The position numbers and the translations under genes are program-made. Of a DNA stretch of 64,000 nucleotides, positions 12,331 to 23,500 are shown piece by piece; the first letter of the stretch is position 1; the number at the start of each line of letters is the position of its first letter. This DNA comes from Nematopogon swammerdamellus. Lineage: Eukaryota > Arthropoda > Insecta > Lepidoptera > Adelidae. Under the pieces are notes generated by a model, which did not search any database, was not told where the DNA came from, and saw nothing but the letters and a program-made list of their open reading frames with translations. The DNA lies in contig OX336336.1 of the NCBI GenBank assembly GCA_946902875.1, positions 8,154,545 through 8,218,544 on the forward strand. Reading direction: 5' to 3'.

Positions 12331-12754
12331 CTAACGTAATCGAAGGATAACTTGAAAGCTAATTTTACCTTAGGGTAAAATTTTCACTTTGCGTTGATTT
12401 TCCTACTCTATTTTTACTTTTTCTATCTCAGTGACCTTAAAAAATCGGTAGATCCGCTATACCATACCTGTGAAAAAATCAATTATTATCCGTCTATCGT
12501 TTGTCGAGTGTGTGTTTAACACACGCATAATATATGTGGCGGATATAAAGAACAAATAATAAAAAATATAAAAAATAAAAAATGTTGGGGGATACCAATA
12601 CAAGAAACATTATGTGAACATTTGAACAGGCTACCTATCACGGTTCAAAAGATACAGGCTTAGTAATGTACGTATGGATTCGGAACTTATAAATTATAAT
12701 ATTTTTAAAATAATATTAAAAGTCGTAAACGTTTTCCCTATGCCAAATAGATTT

Positions 12755-12850
12755 AAAACTTGGATTGCACGGAAAGCCGAGCTGCACAGCGGCGCGTGCG
12801 CGCGCATCTCACGCGAGAGGTTGGAAGTTCAATTCTCAGAGCCAATGAGC
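12755..12850 (+). mobile_element. tRNA-like SINE head (degenerate)
   Basis: Contains GCGAGAGGTTGGAAGTTCAATTC, of which GTTCAATTC fits a pol III B-box. It shares GCGAGAGGTT..GA with the copy at 17600-17690. It has no complete cloverleaf that I can draw, so a tRNA-derived SINE head is more likely than a tRNA gene. Confidence 0.4.
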
Positions 12851-13209
12851 TTTTCGTATTTTGGAAGAATCTTGAAAATTTGCCCGGCATTCCGGGAAGG
12901 AAAACATTGCGTAGAAACCTGTTATTAACAATGCTAATTAGTGTATTGCTATGCAAGTATAAGATTCACTGAAATAAAACAAAATTCGACAGCCATTTAT
13001 AAATTTTATTGTACTGTATGTCTCTCTCATCGCGATGTATTCCTACATCGTGCTCTCATACAGTCTTCCTATTCTTATTAATAATCTGTGGATTATTATA
13101 ATCTGTGGTATGAACAGGCCACATTTACTTGGTATTTGAAGTAATCATAAGTAGATTGTCGTTCGAAACAAATCACCCTTGAACACTTACTATGATTATG
13201 AAAACGATT

Positions 13210-13560
13210 CGGTTTAAAGAATCTTTATTCATCTCAAAGAACATTACAACATTCGCTTATAGAGATACATAAGTTTTATGCGGTTACATATTATAAGTAT
13301 AGGTATAAAAATAGAAAGTTTAAACTATATTAGTAAAATAAAATTAAAATTATTGTAGGTTCAATATACGATGTTAGATAATCTTATAAATATTCTGAAG
13401 ACAGACGGACAGACAGACAGACACATAGAACTGAAGACAAGTAGGTAAATAATTCTAAAATATTAACAAGTTCTAATTATTCAAGAAGTATATTTTGGCA
13501 GCCGTTTTCGACTCCGTACTTGACATGAGGATAGATCATACCTAGATTACTTCTATTATT
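13210..13560 (-). mobile_element. LINE 3' end (CR1-like family), inverted copy
   Basis: Matches, in reverse complement, the segment at 32090-32395: shared landmarks are the GACAGACGGACAGAC run, ATAGAACTGAAGACAA, and the end RAAGAATCTTTATT. This is the 3' untranslated end of the LINE whose coding tail is at 31795. Confidence 0.65.
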
Positions 13561-13694
13561 AGTTATATTTTTAATTAGGTAAATAAATAAAAGTGTCTGG
13601 ATCTACGCGCTTTATTTAGTAGAGGAAAGGAATAATCTAGTCAAGAAGTCTAGTCATGAGTTCAAGAGAATAACACTCATCACAATATTATACT

Positions 13695-13870
13695 AAAATA
13701 ATTATATATACCGCGCCAAGGTGAGAGGTGGCTAGCCTGTCGCCCTTTAGTACGGCACCTTGTCCTTATCCCTTAGTCGCTTTTTACGACATGCACGGGG
13801 AGAGATGCAGTGTGGCTATTCTTAAGTACCGGCCCCACACGGTTGTCCGAATACTTTGCTAAACGTGGTA
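13695..13870 (-). mobile_element. SINE-like composite, head B with a different tail
   Basis: Contains CCAAGGTGAGAGGTGGCTAG, the TCGCCCTTTAG block, TTTTTACGACATGCACGGGG and ACCGGCCCCACACGGT. The same composite lies at 25850-26160 and, in the other orientation, at 30170-30490. It joins head B of the 45022 family to a tail not shared with that family. Confidence 0.7.
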
Positions 13871-13880
13871 CATGTTGTCA

Positions 13881-14259
13881 GCCTCGATAGCTCAGTGGTG
13901 CATACAGTCAACTGTCGCTATTGAATGTTAAGCAACGCTGGGTGCGGTCAGTACTTGGATGGGTGACCGCTGACCGTTGGAGGCTGACCGAGGTTCGGAT
14001 TTCTCGTAAAACTGTAGGTCCCTTCCCTTCTTACCTTACTAGGTGGTAGGGTTCACCCCGCCCGGGTTAGTACCACCGCACTGAATGAAACGTCGGTCGA
14101 AACGGCTAGGTAAATAGTTCGTGCTTTCCGTCCAGTTCAGTGTAGCCGGCACGACCGAAGGGAAGCACTGACGTGGCACCTAGTTCACCCGGTGTTATGG
14201 GCTGACATCACGGATGTTGTAGGTGATGTAGCAACCGTGTCAGTTTCCATTAAAAAAAC
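13881..14259 (+). mobile_element. SINE with tRNA A-box plus 5S rRNA-like head
   Basis: Head GCCTCGATAGCTCAGTGG contains a tRNA-type A-box. From 13923 to 13970 comes GTTAAGCAACG then GCGGTCAGTACTTGGATGG and GTGACCGC, which is the 3' half of 5S rRNA including its A-box, intermediate element and C-box. The shared tail follows and ends in CAGTTTCCAT and a run of A. About 379 bp. It ends 226 bp upstream of the start codon of the obstructor-E-like gene, so it may lie in that gene's promoter region. Confidence 0.82.
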
Positions 14260-14274
14260 ACAATATATGATAAT

Positions 14275-14485
14275 AGTGTTTCTATTCTATATATTTCTCT
14301 GCCCCAGAGATGAATATGATTCGGCGTTAATTTGCAATCCGCCAAGGCCGCTGGCGCATCTCTACGCCTGCGACCGACCAGTCTCCCTACACATTGATGT
14401 CTTGTGCGTAGGCAAGCGCGGTCGCCTTACTCACAGATTACTCAGGCTTTTACTCATCCAGGCGCTCGAGGAAACACGCCTCAAT
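14275..14485 (+). promoter_or_regulatory. Likely core promoter and 5' UTR of the obstructor-E-like gene
   Basis: A TATA-like TTCTATATATTTC lies at about 14282-14297, followed by a GC-richer 5' UTR-like stretch up to the ATG at 14486 with an A at -3. The region is bounded upstream by the SINE ending at 14259. Inferred from position only; no start site is proven. Confidence 0.35.
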
Positions 14486-14525
14486 ATGTTGAAAGCTTTT
14501 GTGATCTTCGGAGCGCTGGCTTTGG
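14486..14525 (+). CDS. obst-E: obst-E-like exon 1: start codon and signal peptide
   Basis: Encodes residues 1-13 plus the first base of codon 14, then GTAAGT. The short hydrophobic stretch AFVIFGALALA, completed by exon 2, fits a signal peptide cleaved near AQA. The split after 40 nt (phase 1) is typical of insect cuticle protein genes, which often isolate the signal peptide on its own exon. Confidence 0.88.
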
Positions 14526-17500
14526 GTAAGTACCTACTAAATTTTGAAACATTACAAATTTATAGATAAACGTTGAAAGATAAATAGTTATTTGATTTCT
14601 TTGTAAGAGTTGTATTATATGTAAGTAAAGACAGGTGAAAGCTTTTTAAATCGTAAAAGCTTCAGTAGGTGTATACCTACATTAAAAATGTGCAGATAGT
14701 GTCTGTGTCGTGATCTTTATGATTTTAAGCAAACTGAGCGTGCATCACCTCACCTCACTGAATCCAAAATTAAACAATGAAGTTAGACCCAGCACTACCA
14801 AAATAATTTTTTTTCCGATTGATTTTCCTCGTAAAACTGTGAGTTTGAAGGACGTAAGTGCAGAATCAATAAACGTTTAATTGTAGGCGTAATGTACCGG
14901 TAAACTCCGGAACGCTCACCCTGCCCATATATTTCCCCCCAAGTACAGTCTCGGGTCCTTCGAGAGGGCCGTGAATAGGCGCCTGTCAGGCCAGCATGGC
15001 CTTCTCAACCCCCGCATACGGCGGAATGTACAGCAGCAGGATTAAGTCAGACGTAAAGTATCTCCGCGCTTTATTCAGAACGCCCGCAGTTCTTTAGGCG
15101 AGCTTATATTTGTCCTCCTTTGGCCGAAGTTGAGGTAAAACAAGAAATAATAATATATTGTACTAGCTGTGCCCGCGGCTCCGCCCGCTCTCATATTTCA
15201 TTTCACTGCTAACCTCATAAGCCATTTAGCGTGATAGTAAGTAGCCTATAGTTGATGGGAAGAATCAAGCTATCCGTAGAATTTTTTTTTATTAAAATCG
15301 GTTCAGTGGTTCTCGAGTTATAAGCGGACAGACATACATACATACATTCAGACAGAAAGCAGACGTTGGATTTTATTATAGGTATATAATATATAATATA
15401 TATAGGTGAGGAAGGATAAGGAAGGAAGGATAAGGAGGGATGGTGGTACGAAACCCTTGGTGCGCGAGGCCGACTCGCATTTGGTCATTTTCAGTTTGTC
15501 AGTTTCTATAGAGTTAGGTAAATAAATCCAATCTTCATCCAATCAAAATCAGTTATATACTAATTGTTGGCAAGCAGTATGCGGAGTATGCCTTGTAGAA
15601 AGCCATATATTTTTTCTAACAGTGGTTTAGGAGAAACATCGATCGGGTACGGATTTTGGTACTGCGAAGCCTTACACGAGGACTTTTACTTACACTTAAG
15701 TATAATATTTGTATTTAAACTTAACCACTTCACATAAACTTACCAATTAAAAAGTCGGACGAGTATATATTTATGTAAATTTGCCTCGTACACCCATTAT
15801 CGTCTAGTAATACATTTTGGTAATTGTTGAAAACGTGACATTTTTATGAAAATGACACGAAACGTGTTTTTATTTGTGGGAATAACCTAACCAGTCGTCG
15901 TAAAAATTAAATTCGCTCACTTTATGCATAAAATTAAATCATAAAACAATTTCTTACGCTTAAACCAAGTTCGCTCGCTCGATTCATAAAAATAGTAATT
16001 TTGTAAAAAAAATGTGTCAGGTGTTTACGATCGCGTGTTACTATAAATGTACCTTATCATCATTTAACACTGTAATTTGACCTATAAAATCTTCTCTAAG
16101 ACCAGTCGTGTCTGTTGTACTTACAGACCTTTCTGTTATTGCACTTGAATGTTTGACCGTATACGAGCGGAGGTTTAAAAAAATTGGTTTGTCCTTAACC
16201 ATAAATATAAACAAATCGGTGTTTCTGAACTAGGTATGCTTCGAGAACTACTTTTTATATCAATAATGTACTGGCCATCAGCCAGTATGTTTATTACTTT
16301 TAATTCAATTGTACCTACTCCTCTTCTAGATTAGCGAAGAGTCGGAAGCTATCGGCTCGGCTCTACTTTACAAGAACTCAGTGAACAAGAGCTTGCACTT
16401 AAACTTTATTTGAAAAGAGTCTACACAGTAGAGAGAGCAAAGTGGAAAGAACGCACAGATAAGCAATTTCAATTGTTGCAATCCGTGCAAAATTTCGATA
16501 TCAACGTGCATAATGAATGTACTGGATGATTGCCAGTTCATACTTCTCTATGAGATTAAATAGGTGTCTGTTTAATAAAAATACTCAAAAAACTGCATGT
16601 AAATTGTCTAAGCCGTTTCTGAGTTTGTCCTGTTACAGACACACGTTGAATTCTGTAAGTATTACAACCGGACAATAAGAACCAAATCGTAATCCTATAA
16701 ATTGTTACCTAGGTAATAAAATAAGTCACTCATACATAATAGTGCGACATGAATTTGATACGCCCTATGTGCTGTATACCAACGCCCGCTCTATCTATAA
16801 CCCGGTTATATTTAAATCTCTTTGATTTTGGAAAGCAATGATTTCTTAATATCTTCTTCAGTCCAAATATTATCGAATCGGTCGGTACCGGTCGGCATTC
16901 GGTACCTCAAGGCACGACCAAAGTGAAGCGCTGACAGGAACAATATGTAATGGACTGAAATCGCGGATGGAACAGGTGAGGTAGTCAAAAAAAACCGGCC
17001 AAGTGCGAGTCGAACTCGTGTACCGAGGATTCCGTAGCGCCATGTCATGGTCAGCGCCACTCACGCTATCTATGTATTAGTTAAAATTCTTCATACTCTT
17101 TTCGGTAGATAGCGCGCATACACTTTTTAGTTTCTTGTATGGGGACCCCGTGATTTTTAATTTTCTTATATTTATTATGTGTTGTTATATCGGCCATAAT
17201 AAATAACACATATTCTGTGAACATTTTAACGGGCTACCTATTACGGTTTCAGAGATACATACAGCCCTCGGACAGACGAACAGATAGACAGACAGACAGA
17301 CGGCGTAGGCTTAGTAATAGGGTCCCGTACGACAGATACGGAACCCTAATTATGCCTCTTCAAAAATTCGGTTGATAAAATAGTATAACTCTTACTTTTT
17401 ATAAAAGAATTATGTTGTCATCTATATTTTAATATATTTTGTATTACAAATTGTGTGACCTTTTCTCGAACTTTACCTGTTGTTGGAATGAAGATAAGGT

Positions 17501-20500
17501 TACTTCACACCTGTCTGACCTGTTCATGTGTCATACAATATCACATTTTGATATCCACATCACATTCTCTTATGTATAATGTAAAGTAGGTTCAAAGTAT
17601 ACGAAGTGAGAGATCGTAATGCGGTGGGTGGCGTCGGCTTCTCTTGCGAGAGGTTCGAGGTTCGAATCCAACTGGCGCGGCGTCCAACAATGAGTTTTTT
17701 TCTGATTGGAAAAAAAAAATTATGTGCATTACCCACTGCTCCATGGTTCGGAACCATGTAAAAATTTAGGTACACCAGGTTGCCTGGAGGAAATGGCCTA
17801 AGGCAATAAGCCCGCCCTTGATACATATTAAGGTGGCATAAAGTGTATAATTATTTATCATAATGTATTTTGAAACACTGCGATGTTTGTTGTAAGGGAT
17901 TTTTGGATATCCTCGTTTTCGTGTTTGAATATTTTATATTGTCCTCTTAATGAATTATCAAATCAATGTATTATTCAAAATTAAATTGTGTATTTATCTT
18001 TGCTCATCTTTGCACAAACAACAGATCATTTAGAAAATGTTTTTATTTTCTCATCTTGATAAGTGAATGTGTGAAGTGAGTGAGTGAATTAAAACCTACT
18101 AAGTTCTTGCTAAGTTCTGTGTATCGATTTTTCGATAAATATTCAATATTGAGATTAAGCAACTAATAATATAGATTTTTTTATTTTTTTTTTATGGAAA
18201 CTGACACGGTTGGCTACATCACCTACAACATCCGTGATGTCAGCCCATAACACCGGGTGAACTTGGTGCCACGTCAGTGCTTCCCTTCGGTCGTGCCGGC
18301 TAAACTGAACTGGACGGAAAACACGAACTATTTACATAGCCGTTTCGATCGGCCATTCATTCAGTGCGGTGGTACCAACCCGGGCGGGTTAAACCCTACC
18401 ACCTAGTAATATAAGAAGGGAGTCATATCCCTTAGTCGTATTTTACGACATACACGGGGGAGAGATGCAGTGGGGCTATTCTTTTAAAGTACCGGCCTCA
18501 CACGGTACTGTGGTACGATATTGCTGTCAAGATTGTAAATCGAATCGAATCGACGACGATCGATTCGTTTCAATTAAATTCATTCTATAAACAATGGTTG
18601 TTAGACAATCGTCTAAGTTAATGGTATTAACTATATAATTACAACGTAATTAATTAATTTTAACGCACGATTGCACGTCGCCTTTTGCATTCTCATTTTC
18701 CTCTCACATTTTTTAAAGAAAAAAAAATTCTAGAAAAAAAACTTGCATTTTTAAAGTATGCCAAGTTTGTTCCAGTAACTTAAAGTACGGCAGTGTCGAT
18801 GTTCGAACTTGACGCAGGCACTAAAGTACTCTCATATATTATATATATTTTTACACATTCTTTTTATAATTTCAATATCCTCTCATACTTACGTAAATAT
18901 ATGTATCTTATAGGCCGCGACTTGGTTATATTAACTTGTGTAACGAAATCTGTACCTATAATGAAGGTGTGGTGAAAATCTCGTGTGAAAATGGATATTT
19001 TAGGTGCCCGAAATTAATGTGTGTACTCTGTATTCTGCAGCGCAAGCGCAATTCCAGGGATTCCAATCGCAATCTCCAGCCAGACAGCAGACAAGTCAAT
19101 TCCAGCAACGTAATCAATTTCAACAGAGCAATCAACAGCCAAGCAATCAATTTCAACAGCAGACCAGTCAAAATCAACAGCCGAGGAGTCAATATCAGCA
19201 GCAATCAAGTCAATATCAGCAGCCATCGAGTCAATATCAGCAGCCGTCAAGTCAGTTGCAGCAACAGAGTGCTGGAAGTTGTGGAGAGAAGAACGAGAGA
19301 ACTCCGATCTCTGGGAGCTGCGACCGATATGTCGAATGCCTGGTGAGTTGACAAAACATTTTTCAAGATAATAAATAAATAATAATGAAACAACATTAAA
19401 GTGTAGAGCGATAAAATTGCGAAAGAACTTCGGATATAGTCGTCAGAAAACGAAGTCCCTATTCGTTTGGTTGCCACCTTTTTAACCCCCGAACGCAAAC
19501 GGAGGGGTGTTATTATAAGTTTAACGTGTGAGGGTGTGTATAAGAGTGTCTGTCTGTGGCATCGTAGCTCCCAAACGGATGGACCGATTTTTATTAAAAG
19601 AAGAAGGAGGAGGCCACTGAGTAAATACTAGCGCAGCACTGAGTTTTTATATTTTATTTATTTAGCTGTCCTCCGACTCCTTATTTATTAAATACTCACA
19701 TGCTTACTTAAATTAAACGGAAATAATTTGAAATTTTTAAGGGTTGTTTTTAATTTGTAATTTAACTTTTATTGCTTTTAAAAAAATCGCATCCAAGTCG
19801 GTCCATACGTGAGACGTAATTTTTTGATTACTTCATAATTAGTCATATTCATAATTACTTCTATTCATAATTACTTCATAATAGTAGCTATAATGGGGCC
19901 AGGAGAACCTTGTCGCCTTCAACGTTAGCAAGACTCAGTGCTGCGCATTATCAGCTAAGGTCGATCCCTTTCCTTTCCAAGCTAGTTTCCAAGGCAGCGT
20001 CGTACCAGTCTCGGAACACCTGGACCTCCTGGGCACCACTATTTCCAAAGACGTGGGTTTCCGGCAACTAATCGAGTCTAAGGCCAAAACTGCATCCAGA
20101 AAATTGGGAATACTTTTCCGCAATCGGCGGTTCTTCTCACCGGCACAACTATTCCTGTTGTACAAAACACAGATTAGGCTGGTGATGGAGTACTGCAGTC
20201 ACATCTGGGAGGGTAGTCCCCATTATCTGCTAGCATCCTTGGACTCGATACAGCGCCGAGCCATCCGTCTTGTTGGTGACCCGAAACTTACAGATGGTCT
20301 GGAGTCCCTGAGTCACAGATGATTTGTGGGTTCGCTTAGTCTGTTTTACAGATACTATCACGGACGCTGCTCTGCGGAACTAGCATCCCTTATTCCCTGC
20401 CAACCGTCCTATCTCCGCATGACTCGTCGCAGAGAGACTCAGCACCCTTTTGTTGTTGACATTGGGCTTTTGAGAACCCATCGGTTTTCTAAATCGTTTC

Positions 20501-23500
20501 TTTGTCGCACCGCGAGTGTTTTCCGACCAGTTCAGTGTAGCCGGCACGATCAAAGGGGTAAGCACTGACATGGCACCTAGTTCACCCGGTGTTATGGGCT
20601 GACATCACGGACGTTGTAGGTGATGTAGCCAACCGTGTCAGTTTCCATAAAAAAAAACCGCTAGAGTGTGGAACTGTCTTCCGGCGAGTGTATTTCCTGA
20701 ATCCTTTAACCTGGGTGTCTTCAAGCGTCGTATTAACGGGCTAGACAGCCTAGCAACAGTCCGCAAATCTGCTGGCATGGCACCTAACTGAGCTTGGTTT
20801 CGCGAGCAGAGGTGATTTTGGCTCTGTCGACTGCACGATTGGTCCCTCGGCACAGCAACCCATGCTGGTTTACATAAAAAAAAAAAAAATAATTACTTGA
20901 TAATTGATTACTAACACAGCTAAGAACCATCCCTTCTAATAAAAACCATCCGCGTGGGAGCTAACGATGCCACAGACAGACACGTGCTAAACGTATAATA
21001 CCCCTTTTTTTCGTCGGTGATAATATAAAAAAGAAATAAATAATGATTTTTCCTAAAATCTTTCAACCGAATTATTCTAATCATTAGGTACGAGGCTGGT
21101 GATAAGGATAAACTGCATTGAAATATTTGCACATTAGGACATTTTTTTAAAGCTCATGCTACAAGATGCGTGGTGAGATGTCGTCGCGTGTTGTGTAATG
21201 AACGTGTGTATGTGTGTCAATGGCGAGTGTCGCCGGGCTAGCTCGATCAATTATGTGTACGCTTGGTGTGTAGTTTAGAAAAGTTATCATCACTTTTTGT
21301 TTGCTAAAAACAGTCATCAGATTTTGAAAGAATCCTACTATAATTACGTAAGCATGTAAGTTTTTAATACGTAAACGATATAACGTTTTGGAGATAATAT
21401 TTTGTAAGGCGTCTGCACTCAACATGGAACTAGAATTAAAACAAAATATATTTTTTTTATGGTAACTGACACGGTTGGCTACATCACCTACAACATCCGT
21501 GATGTCAGCCCATAACACCGGGTGAACTTGGTGCCACGGCAGTGCTTCCCTTCGGTCGTGCCGGCTACACTGAACTGGACGCAAAACACAAACTATTTAC
21601 ATAGCCGTTTCGACCGACCTTTCATTCAGTGCGGTGGTACCAACCCGGGCGGGTTGAACCCTACCACCTAGTAATATAAGAAGGGAGTCATATCCCTTAG
21701 TCGCCTTTTACGACATACACGGGGAGAGATGCAGTTGGGCTATTCTTTTAAAGTACCGGCCCCACACGGTATATACCGTACCCCCAAATATATACCGTAG
21801 TCTTGCCGTAGTCGGTTTAAGAACGTCCAAACGAGTTATAGGTACAATCAAAGTGCAAGTTTTAGAGCTAAAAAAAAGTTTGTTGATTAAACATTTCAGA
21901 TTTCTCACGAATCAAGAGCCATGCTACTGAAATTAAATGTTATCTGTATCTTCTCTATCTCTATCTTCTCTACTTCTTATAAAAGGGAACGTCTGTCTAT
22001 GTATGTTTAAGGTAAACTCCAGTGATTCCGGACAGATCTTGATGCGGTATGCACCAATGTAAAGAGTAGTTCTTGAGGCTCACTATAGGCTATACACCAT
22101 CACGCTAAATTACCTTAGGGCTGAGCAGTATCAAATAAAGTAAATTTAGTGTCGAATGGTAGTAATAGATGGCGTTAACTGTTGTGTAGCGTTGGAGTAT
22201 AAGTTTGGTAGAAGCGATGTTAGATACATAGAACTAGCTTTTGGCCGCGGCTTCGCTCGCGGTAGACTCGGTTTAATACCAAATCCAATTTAATCGCAAA
22301 TATGATAATATACGTAGCTTCTCTCATAGTCCCTCTCTCTCCTTCCCTTCCTCGCTCTCCCTCCATTCTCCCTACCCACCTATCCCTCCCCCTCCTTCCT
22401 TACATGCCCATTTCCTTCCCTCCCTCCCTCCACCTCCTTTCGTTTATAAATCTTCGTGCGATTGAGCTATGAACTTATCGAATGAAAATAAAAGTCTTTG
22501 TTTTCATCAAAGTGAATTGTCGTCTTCCAGAACGGCACTGCGCAGGAGAAGACGTGCCCCGACGGTCTCCGGTTCAACCCCGACTTGAAGTTCTACGTGT
22601 ACCCTTGCCAGTACCCCATCGACCTGCCCTGCCTAGAAAGGGCTGCCCTGCGTAAGTGCAACTTTTATCAGATTCTGTTCTGAAAGATAACAGGATGTAC
22701 ATATTTTTGTGCTGAATCACTAGGAGAGTTCTGAAAGAGAATTAAATAAATTATGGACTAAGGCCCGATCTCACCACCTCCGATTAAAGACCGATTTCAC
22801 CACTGATTAAGCCCATAGGCTAACAGTTATCTGGCTTTGAAAGTGGTATTTATCATACAGTCGACAGGAGTTAACTGGCAGTTATACTTTAGCTGAAGAT
22901 GGTGAAATCGACCGCGAATTTATAGAACTATTTTCTAACCATCAACTATTGTACGGTTTTTTTTTTATTGAAAGCGCTACATGTGGCGCCGAGCCATCCA
23001 TAAGGTGTCTGACGACACCCATGCACATTCGGTCGTATGCGGGGGTTGCGAATGCAATGCCGACCTGACAGGTGCAAGGTTTCTGTAGTTTTGTTAGGTA
23101 AACATAATATTTTAGCAATAGGTATATCTATTTTCTATATCAACCAAATAACAGTCGATATATAACGCATATATATATATATAATATCCCTTCCTGTAAG
23201 TTTTTAGTTGGTAAAAACACCACAGAATGAAGTTCGCTCGAAACGAAATTTGTCCATGTTTTCCGGCCAGTTCAGTGTAACCGACACGACTAAAGGGAAG
23301 TGCTGGCATTGCATTCAGTTCTCAAAGGAACTCGGCGCAATTGGCTGGCATACGGTAAGTCGAGCGAGGAGTATATAGTAAGTAAGTATAATGCCAGACC
23401 ATCTCCCATCTCCAATCATCTCCTTAAAAAAAATTACAATATCTAATTTCCCCCACAGAGCCAGCTCAGCCGACGGAGGACTGTCCCCACCAGTTCGGCT

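Larger units (their letters stand above)
14526..19040 (+). other. obst-E-like intron 1
   Basis: A 4.5-kb intron with no coding. It holds a dispersed repeat at 15165-15375, degraded retroposon tail at 16905-17000, a dispersed repeat at 16990-17350 and SINE-like copies at 17600-17890 and 18181-18510. The remainder, including 14560-15160 and 15380-16900, shows nothing recognisable. Confidence 0.75.
19497..21015. repeat. Inverted repeat pair flanking the LINE fragment
   Basis: 19497-19600 (GGGGTGTTATTATAAGTTTA and GTCTGTCTGTGGCATCGTAG) recurs in reverse complement at 20930-21015. Either two copies of a dispersed repeat in opposite orientation or the ends of one element that received the LINE. 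Confidence 0.6.
19343..22530 (+). other. obst-E-like intron 2
   Basis: Holds an inverted pair at 19497-19600 and 20930-21015, a LINE fragment between them, a retroposon at 21451-21770, a dispersed repeat at 21985-22300 and a pyrimidine tract at 22320-22440. No host exon recognised. Confidence 0.75.

Noticed and set aside
13923..13970. 5S rRNA gene
   Set aside because: Only the 3' half is present, joined to a tRNA-like A-box and a retroposon tail, and repeated in several dispersed copies.
17640..17690. tRNA gene
   Set aside because: A good B-box is present but I cannot form an acceptor stem or anticodon arm, and a retroposon body follows.
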